DNA of 64,000 nt from Bacteroidota bacterium. GTDB lineage: Bacteria > Bacteroidota > Bacteroidia > UKL13-3. The stretch covers positions 1 through 64,000 of the forward strand of contig CANJUD010000011.1 in NCBI GenBank assembly GCA_947477885.1, in the 5' to 3' direction. Of the stretch, positions 33,365 to 43,389 are shown in pieces. The notes below the pieces were generated by a model. The model made no database searches, had not been told where the DNA came from, and was given only the letters and a program-made list of their open reading frames with translations. Numbering within the stretch: the first letter of the stretch is position 1; each line of letters begins with the position of its first letter. Both the position numbers and the translations under genes were made by a program.

Positions 33365-36300
33365 ATGGAAAACCAAAAAAAATACTGGAGGGGACTTGAA
33401 GAACTCAACACAAGTCCTGAATTTGCGGGTAACAGCAAAAACGAATTCATGGAGGGGTTGCCCTTAGATGAAGTTCTGAATGAGAATTCTTCTACTTTTG
33501 GCTTAGCTTCTAACCGTCGTGATTTTCTCAAATTTTTTGGCTTCAGTATAGGTGCTGTAGCTTTGGCAGCTTGTAATAAAACTCCCGTTAAAAATGCAAT
33601 TCCTTATGTGGTTAAACCAGAAAATATTACTCCTGGTGTTCCACTTTATTATGCTTCTACATGCGGTGCTTGTGCCGCTGGTTGTGGTATTTTGGTAAAA
33701 ACACGCGAAGGCCGCCCGATTAAAGTAGATGGCAATGAGCATACTTTTAATAAAGGTGCCACTTGTGCCCAAGGCCAAGCAAGTGTTCTTACATTATATG
33801 ATAATGACCGTATAAAAAGCCCTCTAATTGGAACTCAATCTCTTGAATGGAAAAAACTAGATGCTGACGTAGCCTCGCAGCTTAAAGCAATTGATGGTTC
33901 AAAAATTCGTGTAGTGAGTGGTACTATAAACAGTCCTTCAACACAACGTGCCATTGATACGTTCCTTAAAGCACATGTTGGAGCTGAACACGTTACTTAT
34001 GATGCAATTTCTTCATCTGCTATTATAAAAGCAAACGAAGAGTCTTTTGGCAAAGCAGTTGTTCCTTCTTACGATTTTAGTAAAGCTGAAGTAATAGTTA
34101 GTTTCGGTGCCGATTTTTTAGGTACTTGGATTTCGCCTGTTGAATACACCAAACAATGGGTTGAGAATCGTAAACTAAATAAAAAGAAAACCATGTCACG
34201 CCATATCCAGTTTGAGTCTCACCTCAGTATTACTGGTTCAAGTGCCGACATGCGTTTGCCTATCAAACCATCTCAACAGGGATTGGCTTTAGCAAACTTA
34301 TATAATAGATTAGCTGATTTAAATGGATCTTCTAAAATAGATGTTCAACAATTTGAACTTCCATTGGATGCAATCAAAAATACTGCAAACGAACTGTGGG
34401 CGAAAAGAGGTGCAGGTTTGGTTGTGTCAGGATCAAATGATGTTGATGTTCAAATTCTAGTAAATGGTATTAATACCATGCTTGGTAACTATGGTAAAAC
34501 TATAGATTTGGACAACCATTCAAACCAAAGAAAAGGTGTTGACAGTAATTTTGATAAATTAGTGGACGATATGAATTCAGGTGCGGTAGAGGGTGTTGTT
34601 TTCTATAATGTGAACCCTGCATACAATTATCATAACCTTGCTAAATTGAGCAGCGGTATCAAAAAATTGAAACTTTCTGTAGGCACATCTTATAATATGG
34701 ATGAAACTGCCAAGATGGTTAAATATACAGCCCCTGATCATCATTATTTAGAATCGTGGAATGACCATGAAGCTAAAGTTGGGCATTATACATTAACGCA
34801 ACCAACTATCACTCGCATATTCAATACCCGCCAAGCACAAGAATCATTATTGATTTGGGCTGGATGGGAAAATGCTGATTTTTATACTTTTATTCAAGAT
34901 ACTTGGAAAGAAAATTTTGGAGCTGAGAATTTTGTTACTTTCTGGAACCAAACATTACATGATGGTTTTTATATAAAACCACTTGGTGAGGCAACTGCCC
35001 CTTCTTTCAAAGGCACTGTAAAAGCAGAAGCTATTATGTCGATGGCCAAGGCTGGAGCTAAAGACAAACTTGAATTAATGACCTATGAAAAAGTATCAAT
35101 GGGCGATGGCTCACAAGGTACTAACCCTTGGTTGCAAGAACTTCCCGATCCTATTTCAAAAGTATGTTGGGATAATTATGCTGTGATCAATAAATCTACA
35201 GCTGACAGACTAAGTTTAACTGACGGTGACAATGTTTCAGTAAGTACTTCAACTCATAAAATTGATTCTATTCCTGTATTGATTCAGCCAGGTATGGTAA
35301 AAGATACTATTGCAATTGCCTTAGGTTACGGACGTATTGATGCGAACCGTGAGGCAATGAAAAAAGAATCAATTGGTAAAAATGCTTTTGCTTTCAGGTC
35401 TAGTTATAATGGTCATACAAATAGCATGACAGCCGATGTGAAAATTACGAAAGTAAGCAGCGGTTATACGCTTGCTCAAACACAAACGCATCATACTATT
35501 GAAGGTCGTAATATGGTTAAAGAAACCACATTAGACCGCTGGGCAACTGATCGCCAATCTGGGAATAAGAATGCTGCTCATATCGTTTCATTATGGGATG
35601 CTAAAGATTACAAAGGCCATCGTTGGGCTATGGCAATTGACCTAAATGCTTGCACAGGATGTGGATCGTGCGTAATTGCATGCCAAGCAGAAAACAACGT
35701 AGCAATAGTTGGTCGCGAAGAAGTTTTAAAAGGGCGCGAAATGCACTGGATGCGTATCGACCGTTACTATTCTTTCACTGATAAAGACAAGAAACGTAAT
35801 TCAAAAGAAAAAGAAATTGCAAAAAATGTAGACGATTTCGAAAATGTAAGTGTGGCTTTCCAACCTGTAATGTGCCAACACTGTACCAATGCAACTTGCG
35901 AAACAGTTTGCCCAGTATTGGCTACTACACATAGTTCAGAAGGATTAAACCAAATGACCTATAACCGTTGCATAGGTACTAAATATTGTGCAAATAACTG
36001 TGCTTTTAAAGTTCGTCGTTTCAATTGGTTCCGTTATTTCGAAAATGATAAATTTGATTTCAATTTCAATAACGATTTAGGACGTATGGTCATCAATCCT
36101 GATGTAACTGTTCGTTCTAGAGGTGTGATGGAAAAATGTTCGTTCTGTGTACAAAGAATACAATCAGGTAAATTATCAGCTAAACGCGAAAATCGTGCAT
36201 TGGTTGATGGAGATGTAAAAACTGCATGCCAACAAGCATGCCCTGCAAATGCTATTGTATTTGGCGATCGCAATGATCCAAATTCTGAAATATCTAAATT

Positions 36301-36637
36301 GTTTTATAATGACCGTGAGTACAGTTTGATGACGGATGACGAAAAGGAAAGCAGCAAAGAATATTTCAACACTTTAAAATCTTCAATGAATGATGTAGAA
36401 CTTAGCAATGTGGCCCGCAGTTATGCATTACTTGAAGAAATAAATGTGAAACCTTCGGTTAAATATCAAGTTAAAGTGCGGAACCGTAAAGATGATACAA
36501 TCAAAGATATACTAGATTTGGATATCAAATTAGCCAAAGAAGCTGAAATACATCATGCTCGTGAACATGCTAAACAGGGGCATCATAGCGAACATGGAGC
36601 AGAGGGTCATGGCAAAGAAGAAAAACACGGTCATTAA
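33365..36637 (+). CDS. actB: Alternative complex III subunit ActB, molybdopterin-like/iron-sulfur protein
   Basis: 1090 residues. An internal Tat-like motif NRRDFLKFFGFSIGAVALAA ends in a lipobox-like AAC (about residues 48-70). The large first part resembles molybdopterin oxidoreductases but without an expected cofactor site; the second part carries four Fe-S cysteine clusters, including CTGCGSCVIACQAE, CQHCTNATCETVCP, CIGTKYCANNC and CSFCVQ...CQQACP. The C-terminus is His-rich (HHAREHAKQGHHSEHG). In known complexes ActB holds three [4Fe-4S] and one [3Fe-4S] cluster. Confidence 0.95.
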   Translation: MENQKKYWRGLEELNTSPEFAGNSKNEFMEGLPLDEVLNENSSTFGLASNRRDFLKFFGFSIGAVALAACNKTPVKNAIPYVVKPENITPGVPLYYASTCGACAAGCGILVKTREGRPIKVDGNEHTFNKGATCAQGQASVLTLYDNDRIKSPLIGTQSLEWKKLDADVASQLKAIDGSKIRVVSGTINSPSTQRAIDTFLKAHVGAEHVTYDAISSSAIIKANEESFGKAVVPSYDFSKAEVIVSFGADFLGTWISPVEYTKQWVENRKLNKKKTMSRHIQFESHLSITGSSADMRLPIKPSQQGLALANLYNRLADLNGSSKIDVQQFELPLDAIKNTANELWAKRGAGLVVSGSNDVDVQILVNGINTMLGNYGKTIDLDNHSNQRKGVDSNFDKLVDDMNSGAVEGVVFYNVNPAYNYHNLAKLSSGIKKLKLSVGTSYNMDETAKMVKYTAPDHHYLESWNDHEAKVGHYTLTQPTITRIFNTRQAQESLLIWAGWENADFYTFIQDTWKENFGAENFVTFWNQTLHDGFYIKPLGEATAPSFKGTVKAEAIMSMAKAGAKDKLELMTYEKVSMGDGSQGTNPWLQELPDPISKVCWDNYAVINKSTADRLSLTDGDNVSVSTSTHKIDSIPVLIQPGMVKDTIAIALGYGRIDANREAMKKESIGKNAFAFRSSYNGHTNSMTADVKITKVSSGYTLAQTQTHHTIEGRNMVKETTLDRWATDRQSGNKNAAHIVSLWDAKDYKGHRWAMAIDLNACTGCGSCVIACQAENNVAIVGREEVLKGREMHWMRIDRYYSFTDKDKKRNSKEKEIAKNVDDFENVSVAFQPVMCQHCTNATCETVCPVLATTHSSEGLNQMTYNRCIGTKYCANNCAFKVRRFNWFRYFENDKFDFNFNNDLGRMVINPDVTVRSRGVMEKCSFCVQRIQSGKLSAKRENRALVDGDVKTACQQACPANAIVFGDRNDPNSEISKLFYNDREYSLMTDDEKESSKEYFNTLKSSMNDVELSNVARSYALLEEINVKPSVKYQVKVRNRKDDTIKDILDLDIKLAKEAEIHHAREHAKQGHHSEHGAEGHGKEEKHGH

Positions 36638-36690
36638 TTATCACTCACTAGAAGTTAAATCAATAAAACATATAATAATCTTAACCACCC

Positions 36691-38088
36691 ATGTACGAAT
36701 CACCAATTAGGGAAAGACTTATTACCGGCGACAAAAGCTATGGCCAAATATCGGCCGATATTTGCCGTCCCATTGAAAATCCGCCAACAAAAGCTTGGTG
36801 GGCTGGTTTCTCAGTTTCATTCATATTTTTATGTCTATTAGTTCTGTCATTAACCATTACTGTAATGGAAGGTATAGGAACTTGGGGTGTAAACAAAACG
36901 GTAGGATGGGCTTGGGATATCACCAACTTTGTATTTTGGGTTGGTATTGGTCACGCTGGTACTTTAATTTCAGCAATCTTATTATTGTTCCGTCAAAAAT
37001 GGCGTATGTCAATTAACCGTTCGGCAGAAGCCATGACCATTTTTGCTGTAATGTGTGCCGCTATATTTCCTTTGTTCCACATGGGTCGTATTTGGAACGG
37101 ATTCTGGAACCTGCCATTGCCTAACGCATTGGGCTCAATATGGGTAAACTTTAACTCCCCACTTCTTTGGGACGTATTTGCAATTTCTACATATTTTACC
37201 GTTTCTTTATTCTTTTGGTATATGGGTTTAATACCCGATATCGCTACAGTGCGCGACCGTGCAAAAACCAAAACTACTAAATGGTTTTACAATTTATTGT
37301 CGATGGGATGGAACGGATCAATCCGCACTTGGACACGTTACGAAGTTGTATGTTTGATTTTAGCTGGTATTTCAACACCACTGGTACTTTCGGTTCACAC
37401 CATTGTATCAATGGACTTTGCTACCTCAATTGTTCCAGGTTGGCATACTACTATTTTTCCTCCATACTTTGTTGCTGGTGCTATCTTCTCTGGTTTTGGG
37501 ATGGTATTAACCTTGTTGGTTATTGCCCGCAAAGTGATGAACTATGAAGACTATATAACTATTCACCATTTGGATGCCATGTGTAAAGTAGTAATGCTTA
37601 CTGGTACCATAGTAGGTACCGCTTATATTACTGAGTTTTTTATAGCATGGTATTCAGGAGTTGAATACGAACAATATGCATTTATCAACCGTGCCACAGG
37701 ACCATATTGGTGGGCATATTGGACGATGATGAGTTGCAACTTACTTGCTCCACAAATTTTCTGGTTTAAGAAAATTCGTCAAAATCCTACTATAATATTT
37801 ATCATGTCTATTATAGTAAATATTGGGATGTGGTTTGAACGTTTCGTAATTATTGTCACGTCATTGCATCGTGATTATCTTCCTTCAAGTTGGATATATT
37901 ATCGCCCAACTTGGGTAGAGGTTGCCATATTTTTGGGAACTATGGGCTTATTCTTTACTTGTTATTTTGTGTTCTGCAAACTCATGCCATCTATATCTAT
38001 TGCTGAAACAAAAGCAATTATGCCTTATGACCAACTTCCAATTGCAAAAGCAAGAATGGAGCAAGAAAAATTGGCTCACTCACATTAA
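36691..38088 (+). CDS. actC: Alternative complex III subunit ActC, NrfD-like membrane protein
   Basis: 465 residues with about ten membrane segments. The NrfD/PsrC fold is shown by GHAGTLISAILLLFRQKWR and the conserved polar residues in the membrane helices. It binds quinol and contacts the ActB iron-sulfur part. 53 bp after actB, in the same operon. Full length. Confidence 0.95.
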   Translation: MYESPIRERLITGDKSYGQISADICRPIENPPTKAWWAGFSVSFIFLCLLVLSLTITVMEGIGTWGVNKTVGWAWDITNFVFWVGIGHAGTLISAILLLFRQKWRMSINRSAEAMTIFAVMCAAIFPLFHMGRIWNGFWNLPLPNALGSIWVNFNSPLLWDVFAISTYFTVSLFFWYMGLIPDIATVRDRAKTKTTKWFYNLLSMGWNGSIRTWTRYEVVCLILAGISTPLVLSVHTIVSMDFATSIVPGWHTTIFPPYFVAGAIFSGFGMVLTLLVIARKVMNYEDYITIHHLDAMCKVVMLTGTIVGTAYITEFFIAWYSGVEYEQYAFINRATGPYWWAYWTMMSCNLLAPQIFWFKKIRQNPTIIFIMSIIVNIGMWFERFVIIVTSLHRDYLPSSWIYYRPTWVEVAIFLGTMGLFFTCYFVFCKLMPSISIAETKAIMPYDQLPIAKARMEQEKLAHSH

Positions 38089-38127
38089 TTAAAACGATAA
38101 AATTATCATAGTATAAATATATAAAAG

Positions 38128-38673
38128 ATGAAACCAACTAATTTTATAGCAGGCGTTTTTGAAGACCCCGAATTAATATACAGGGCCGCGAAGAAAATGA
38201 ATAAATCTGGGGTGAAAATATATGACTGCTATACACCATTTGCAGTGCATGGTTTAGAAAAAACAATGGGTATTGAACGTACCCGATTAAGTATTGCCGC
38301 ATTTATATATGGTTGTACTGGTTTTACCTTGGCTGTTATATTGCAATGGTTTACTTCATATATGGATTGGCAGATTAATATTGGTGGTAAACCCAATACG
38401 CCAGTACTTGTAACATTTGTACCTGTTTGTTTTGAGTGTACTGTTTTATGCACCGCACTAGGCACTATTATGACATTTTGGATTAAAAGTAAAATGTTCC
38501 ATGGAGTAAAACCAGACTTATTTGACGACCGCCAAACTAGTGACTTATTTATATTGGCAATTGATGCTGACAGCAATAAAAATCATGATGCTATTAACCA
38601 AATACTTCGTGAAAATGGTGCCATAGATATCCGCACAAAATCTTTTGACAAAAACCATTCATTGATACAATAA
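38128..38673 (+). CDS. actD: Alternative complex III subunit ActD (DUF3341)
   Basis: 181 residues, two membrane helices (about 55-75 and 95-118). The N-terminal AGVFEDPELIYRAAKKM and KIYDCYTPFAVHGLEKTMGI are the DUF3341 signature. It is a structural membrane subunit next to ActF in known structures. Operon member after actC. Confidence 0.95.
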   Translation: MKPTNFIAGVFEDPELIYRAAKKMNKSGVKIYDCYTPFAVHGLEKTMGIERTRLSIAAFIYGCTGFTLAVILQWFTSYMDWQINIGGKPNTPVLVTFVPVCFECTVLCTALGTIMTFWIKSKMFHGVKPDLFDDRQTSDLFILAIDADSNKNHDAINQILRENGAIDIRTKSFDKNHSLIQ

Positions 38674-38692
38674 TCTCAAGCAATAAAGGACA

Positions 38693-39337
38693 ATGAAAAT
38701 CAATAACACAATAGTCTATAAAATATTTGGCTCAATGGCTTTGGTAGCATTAATTGCAGCCTGTGGCAGAGGACCCAATGACCCTGGTACCGAGTATATG
38801 CCTGACATGTATGTATCGCAAGCTTACGAGCCCTTTACCCAACTTGCAGAAGCTCCAAATAAGATAAATGCTGATGGTAAAAATATGCGTGAACCTGCAA
38901 AACGTACGATTGCACAAGGACAATTAGATTATTATTATCCTTATGAAAAAGAGCAGTATGATGATGCCTTGAAAAATGTAAAAATGCCGGAAACTATTGC
39001 TCGTAATCCAGAAAATCTTGCAATCGGAAAGCATTTTTATGATATCAATTGCTACCCTTGCCATGGTGATCAAGGATTGGGAGATGGACCTGTTTCCGTA
39101 AAATTCCCTCCCAATAATATTCCTTCTTATGCATCTGACAGGATTCAAACCTTAGCTGAAGGTGGAATGTACCACTCCATCAAATATGGTAAAAACTATA
39201 TGGGATCATACGCATCCGTATTAACACCAACTGAACGCTGGTGTGTGATACAATATGTACAATACCTTAGCAAAAAAGCTAAAGCAAGTACTCCAGCAAC
39301 TGCTACTGTTAAAGATTCAACAAAAAAAGGAAATTAA
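38693..39337 (+). CDS. actE: Alternative complex III subunit ActE, monoheme cytochrome c lipoprotein
   Basis: 214 residues. A signal peptide ends in the lipobox LIAAC, so the protein is lipid-anchored. One heme site CYPCH (about residue 122), with a downstream Met in MGSYASVLTP as candidate axial ligand. It passes electrons from ActA to the terminal oxidase. Directly follows actD. Confidence 0.95.
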   Translation: MKINNTIVYKIFGSMALVALIAACGRGPNDPGTEYMPDMYVSQAYEPFTQLAEAPNKINADGKNMREPAKRTIAQGQLDYYYPYEKEQYDDALKNVKMPETIARNPENLAIGKHFYDINCYPCHGDQGLGDGPVSVKFPPNNIPSYASDRIQTLAEGGMYHSIKYGKNYMGSYASVLTPTERWCVIQYVQYLSKKAKASTPATATVKDSTKKGN

Positions 39338-39365
39338 TTATAACCGATAATTTTATACAGACCTA

Positions 39366-40586
39366 ATGGAACATCATCACATAGAAATTACGGAAGAACG
39401 TTTCGACTTCAATTCAAAAACGAAAAATTTTGTATTCATGCTCATCGCCCTTGGCTTGGTATGCACCCTTGCTGGTGTGTTTATGCTAAAAGGTGAAGCA
39501 GGGAATATTATGGAAAAGCGTTTTTGGGGAAGCATGCTCATGGCTGGGTATTATACAACCCTCATTAGTTTATGCGGAACTGTGTTTATCGGTATCAATT
39601 ATTTATCGAATGCTGGATGGAGTGCCGCTATTAAACGCGTGCCTGAAGCCATGGGACAATATTTGCCAATTGGTGTATTAACCTTATTGACTATTTTCTT
39701 TGTTGGAAAAGAATATGTATTTGAATGGTCTATCCCTGAAGTAATGAACAATGACTCTCTATTACAAGGTAAAAGTAGTTTCTTAAATACTACCTTCTTT
39801 ATTGGTGGCAGTATTGTATTCTTTGGATTATATTATTTCTTTACTCGTTATTTCCGCCGTTTATCTATAAAAGAAGATAAAGAAAAAGATGTGAAAATAT
39901 ATCATACAAACCGCCGTGTAGCTGGTGGATTTATGGCCATATTTGGTTTTACTTTCCCTGTTATATCTTGGATGTGGATGATGAGTATTGACCCACATTG
40001 GTTCTCTACCATTTATTCAATATATAACTTTGCTATATTATGGGTATGCGGTATTACCACTATCTGTATGTTTGTTTTGTTCTTAAAAGGCCGCGGCTAC
40101 CTGAAAATTGTAACTGAAGAGCATTTGCACGATTTGGGCAAAATGATGTTCGCCTTCTCTATCTTTTGGACTTATATATGGGTTTCGCAATACTTATTAA
40201 TATGGTACGCCAACTTGCCTGAAGAGGCAATATATTATACTGAACGTAAAGGAATTGATTTTGGCTTCCAGTTTTGGTTCAATTTAATTATTAACTTTTT
40301 GGCTCCCCTATTAATATTAATGACCAAAAATGCCAAACGCAAACGCAATACCTTGATTACTGCCGGTATAGTTATAATAGGTGGGCATTGGAACGATTTG
40401 TACCTAATGGTAATGCCTGGTGTGGCTGGTGAGGAAGCAACTATTGGCTTGATTGAAATAGGACCTACTATATTCTTCTTTGGTATATTTATATATGTTA
40501 CACTTGCTTCATTGGCTAAACAATCGTTGATAGCTGTGGGACATCCTTATATTAAAGAAAGTGCTTTGCACGAGATTACTCCTTAA
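39366..40586 (+). CDS. actF: Alternative complex III subunit ActF, NrfD-like
   Basis: 406 residues, about ten membrane helices, a paralogue of ActC. The N-terminal HHHIEITEERFDFNSKTK and membrane helices with conserved His (GGHWNDLYLMVMPG) fit ActF. Last gene of the operon; a strong terminator follows. In many Bacteroidota coxB/coxA follow here, but not in this genome. Confidence 0.95.
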   Translation: MEHHHIEITEERFDFNSKTKNFVFMLIALGLVCTLAGVFMLKGEAGNIMEKRFWGSMLMAGYYTTLISLCGTVFIGINYLSNAGWSAAIKRVPEAMGQYLPIGVLTLLTIFFVGKEYVFEWSIPEVMNNDSLLQGKSSFLNTTFFIGGSIVFFGLYYFFTRYFRRLSIKEDKEKDVKIYHTNRRVAGGFMAIFGFTFPVISWMWMMSIDPHWFSTIYSIYNFAILWVCGITTICMFVLFLKGRGYLKIVTEEHLHDLGKMMFAFSIFWTYIWVSQYLLIWYANLPEEAIYYTERKGIDFGFQFWFNLIINFLAPLLILMTKNAKRKRNTLITAGIVIIGGHWNDLYLMVMPGVAGEEATIGLIEIGPTIFFFGIFIYVTLASLAKQSLIAVGHPYIKESALHEITP

Positions 40587-40612
40587 TAAAAATTTTAAGA
40601 AAATAATTATAT

Positions 40613-40641
40613 AAAAGCCTGCTTTAATAGCGGGCTTTTTA
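40613..40641. terminator. Bidirectional terminator after actF
   Basis: AAAGCCTGCT and AGCGGGCTTT form a 10-bp stem with one G-T pair around TTAAT; T-runs on the plus strand and A-runs before the stem let it serve both actF and the convergent acetyltransferase gene. Confidence 0.8.
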
Positions 40642-41139
40642 TTGGTCCAAACCCAATCCCCAAATCTCAAGGTTACATCGCGTATCATCCAGCTTGGCAA
40701 TATTGGGCAGGTGTCCCCATTTTTCAAATCCAAACTTTTGAAACAGTTTAATACTTCCCTCGTTTTGCGAGAACACAAAAGCTGTTATATTGTCTATTCC
40801 CCATGTCGCAGCACTTGCAATGGCGTATTCCATCAGGCTGTTTGCAATACCCATACGGTGGTGCTGATATGATATATATATACTTACTTCCACGGTTCCC
40901 CTGTATGCACAACGGCCATAAAAACTTTTAAAGCAGAGCCAGCCCATCATATTTCCGTCTTCATTTTCACAAACCCAAAAAGGTCTTTCATCCTCTGCAA
41001 ATGATAAGAACCAATCGCTCCTGCTGGCTAGCGTTTGGGGGTCCAAATCGGCAGTAGATAAACGACCAGGAATACTTTCGTTATATATCGAAACTATTTG
41101 GGGTAAATCATCAATCGTTGCTTCCCTTATCGTCATCAT
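40639..41139 (-). CDS. GNAT family N-acetyltransferase (phosphinothricin acetyltransferase-like)
   Basis: 166-167 residues from one of two adjacent ATGs (41134-41139). MTIREATIDDLPQIVSIYNE, the SIPGRLSTADLD segment and the acetyl-CoA loop QHHRMGIANSLMEYA fit the Pat-like GNATs. It probably acetylates a small amino-containing compound; true substrate unknown. It overlaps the 3' end of the small membrane protein gene upstream and converges on actF. Confidence 0.85.
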   Translation of the reverse strand: MMTIREATIDDLPQIVSIYNESIPGRLSTADLDPQTLASRSDWFLSFAEDERPFWVCENEDGNMMGWLCFKSFYGRCAYRGTVEVSIYISYQHHRMGIANSLMEYAIASAATWGIDNITAFVFSQNEGSIKLFQKFGFEKWGHLPNIAKLDDTRCNLEIWGLGLDQ

Positions 41140-41395
41140 CGCTCTCGTTATAATGTTTGTAAATATAAAAGGCCATAGCAATAGCTGCTACTAGTGCAAA
41201 TACCTTAATCAGGTTCCACGCTTTTATAGTTTCTATAGCTAAAATAATGATTGCTAAACCAATAACCGCTAATCGGATATATAAAAAAGCGGGCTTATTA
41301 AACAGTTCTCCCCGCTGTCTTCTTCGCCACAAGAAAAACAAAACCATAATTACAATGGAGCAAACTACTACTATTTGTTCGTTTTTGTCAAACAT
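41111..41395 (-). CDS. Small membrane protein
   Basis: 94 residues from the ATG at 41393-41395; a TTG-initiated version five codons longer would start inside the promoter palindrome. Three hydrophobic segments (about 7-23, 44-55, 61-77) separated by basic loops (WRRRQRG), ending in an acidic tail ESDDDDKGSND. No family recognised. It overlaps the acetyltransferase gene by about 25 bp and diverges from the gene at 41416. Confidence 0.65.
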   Translation of the reverse strand: MFDKNEQIVVVCSIVIMVLFFLWRRRQRGELFNKPAFLYIRLAVIGLAIIILAIETIKAWNLIKVFALVAAIAMAFYIYKHYNESDDDDKGSND

Positions 41396-41399
41396 AAAC

Positions 41400-41415
41400 T
41401 TACTTTGCAAAGTAA
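41400..41415. promoter_or_regulatory. Perfect palindrome acting as a candidate two-way -7 element
   Basis: TTACTTTGCAAAGTAA is a perfect 16-bp palindrome. Each strand presents TTACTTTG, one mismatch from TAnnTTTG. The plus-strand ATG follows immediately (41416) and the minus-strand ATG is 5 bp away on the other side (41395), so both messages would be almost leaderless. It could instead be an operator. Confidence 0.45.
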
Positions 41416-42939
41416 ATGCAAATAGAACGTAACAAAAATTATAATATCAGCTTACCCGCTGTGGCGAGTGTTGCTTTTATTTTAATATGCTTTATATTCC
41501 AAACAAACAACTCAACCATAGATGCTTATGGCTATGCAGCCGATATCAAATATGGAGAAAATATTTTTCGTCCTCACCATTTATTATATAATGCATTGGG
41601 GTATGCACTGTCTTTAATATTTATAGAAAGCGAGCCTCTGGTAATGATGCAAACAATAAACGCATTGTTTGCATTGGGTTGTTTGTGGGTACTTTATGCA
41701 ATTTTAAGATTACTAAACTTTGATATTAAATTTAATAGATCTGCGATATTGATATGTGCTTCATCTTTTGGTTTATTACGATTTGCTACAGAGAATGAAG
41801 TATATATCATTCCTTTATTTTTCTCACTAACCGGGACTTTTTATTTTATTAGATATCAGCTCCAGAAAAAAATATCTCTCGCTATATATTCATCTATCTT
41901 GATGGGCATTGCTGCATTATTCCATCAGATGCATATTATTTGGCTATTGGTTACAGCTGCTACGTTCATCATTAGCAACAGAAAAAATGGTGTTCTATAT
42001 TTATTGATTTCCTCCATTATTGTAGCGGTCGTATATTTTTCAATAATCATCTTTTACAATCACGAAAGTTTGACAATTGACTCCATATGTCGTTTTGTTC
42101 TGTATGATTACTATAGTGGAGAAGCAACTAGCACTGTTGGATTGAGCAATTTCTATCTGACTGGTATAAATTTTATGCGGAGTTTTATACAAATACATGG
42201 AAATATCTACTATTTAATAAAGTGCAATTATATATATATAATACCGATTGCAATATGCACCTTTCTATTATTGGTTCAGATTAAAAAATATATCAAATAT
42301 AAATCAGGTGGATTACAGGTGGATAAGCCATACCCTAAAACCATTAAAAACTATATACTTTCAGTGTTTTTAGCACATCTACTGTTTGCGTTCTATGCTC
42401 AGGGCAATGCTGAGTTTATGGTGATGCTCCCATTTTTGGCAATAATATACCTAGGTTTTATTCTAGAAAAGTATCATATTGATTTTAGGCATACAGGAAT
42501 GGCAATATTTGTATGGAATCTGTCTTATGCACTTATTCCTCAAACATATGATGATTTGCAAAACAAAGAATATCTGATGAAACATTATCATAAAGAAGAT
42601 ATATATATATTACAACAAGCCAATTTATATAAGAATATGTTTTATTATTCTAAACACATTACTTACAACAATATATACAAAACCCCATCGGACTACAAAG
42701 GCAAAAATCAAAAATATTACTTCTTGGACTCATTAATAAAACACAGTAATAGCTTAATTTTGACCGACGCAATAGGTAACCAAAATATAGTAACAAGAAA
42801 AAATTTATTGTCAGATGATTTTGATTTAAAATTTTTTAGCAACTATAATTTAATTCCTTTCTACACCCAAAAAAAATCACTGGACAATTACCAACTCATG
42901 CAAATAGAAAATGGCAAACAAGAGAATTCAAATCATTAA
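41416..42939 (+). CDS. Polytopic membrane protein, possibly GT-C-type glycosyltransferase
   Basis: 507 residues with about eleven membrane segments in the first 370 residues, then a soluble C-terminal part. The layout (first periplasmic loop with DAYGYAADIKYGENIF..HHLLYN, multi-helix core) recalls GT-C or mannosyltransferase-like proteins, but no diagnostic motif confirms this. ATG start directly after the palindrome; overlaps aroQ by 29 bp. Confidence 0.65.
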   Translation: MQIERNKNYNISLPAVASVAFILICFIFQTNNSTIDAYGYAADIKYGENIFRPHHLLYNALGYALSLIFIESEPLVMMQTINALFALGCLWVLYAILRLLNFDIKFNRSAILICASSFGLLRFATENEVYIIPLFFSLTGTFYFIRYQLQKKISLAIYSSILMGIAALFHQMHIIWLLVTAATFIISNRKNGVLYLLISSIIVAVVYFSIIIFYNHESLTIDSICRFVLYDYYSGEATSTVGLSNFYLTGINFMRSFIQIHGNIYYLIKCNYIYIIPIAICTFLLLVQIKKYIKYKSGGLQVDKPYPKTIKNYILSVFLAHLLFAFYAQGNAEFMVMLPFLAIIYLGFILEKYHIDFRHTGMAIFVWNLSYALIPQTYDDLQNKEYLMKHYHKEDIYILQQANLYKNMFYYSKHITYNNIYKTPSDYKGKNQKYYFLDSLIKHSNSLILTDAIGNQNIVTRKNLLSDDFDLKFFSNYNLIPFYTQKKSLDNYQLMQIENGKQENSNH

Positions 42940-43348
42940 TGGCCCCAACTTAAATATGCTGGGCCAGCGTGAACCTGAGATATATGGTTCCCGCTCTTTC
43001 GAGCAATATCTAGAAAAGCTGCGACCCAAGTTCCCTGATATTGATATACTATACTATCAATCGAATATTGAAGGTGAGATTATTAATTGCCTTCAAAACG
43101 TAACTGCGTATGATGCTGCTGTTATAAACCTAGCGGGCTATTCGCATACATCAGTATCCATCGCCGATACAATTAAAGCCATTGATAAATTGGTAATAGA
43201 AGTGCATATTTCTAATGTACATGCTCGTGAAGAATTTCGTCATAAACTACTCACAGCATCAGCCTGCAAAGGTGTTATTACTGGCCTCGGGCTTGATGGT
43301 TATGAACTTGCCATGCGATATTGTATTCAAAATAATTTTGCAGGATAA
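42911..43348 (+). CDS. aroQ: 3-dehydroquinate dehydratase, type II
   Basis: 145 residues. INGPNLNMLGQREPEIYG with the catalytic Tyr, QSNIEGEIINCLQ, NLAGYSHTSVSI and the catalytic His in EVHISNVHAREEFR are complete. It removes water from 3-dehydroquinate in the shikimate pathway. The start lies inside the upstream membrane protein gene, so translation is likely coupled. Confidence 0.96.
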   Translation: MANKRIQIINGPNLNMLGQREPEIYGSRSFEQYLEKLRPKFPDIDILYYQSNIEGEIINCLQNVTAYDAAVINLAGYSHTSVSIADTIKAIDKLVIEVHISNVHAREEFRHKLLTASACKGVITGLGLDGYELAMRYCIQNNFAG

Positions 43349-43369
43349 GCAGCAAAACCCCTAATTTCG
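43338..43369 (+). promoter_or_regulatory. Candidate promoter of tRNA-Pro
   Basis: TTG at 43338-43340, 21 nt, then TAATTTCG at 43362-43369, the TTCG variant of the -7 box that also occurs before the gene at 53864. The tRNA begins 20 nt downstream. Confidence 0.35.
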
Positions 43370-43389
43370 CACCTCTTTAAAAAAGAAAT

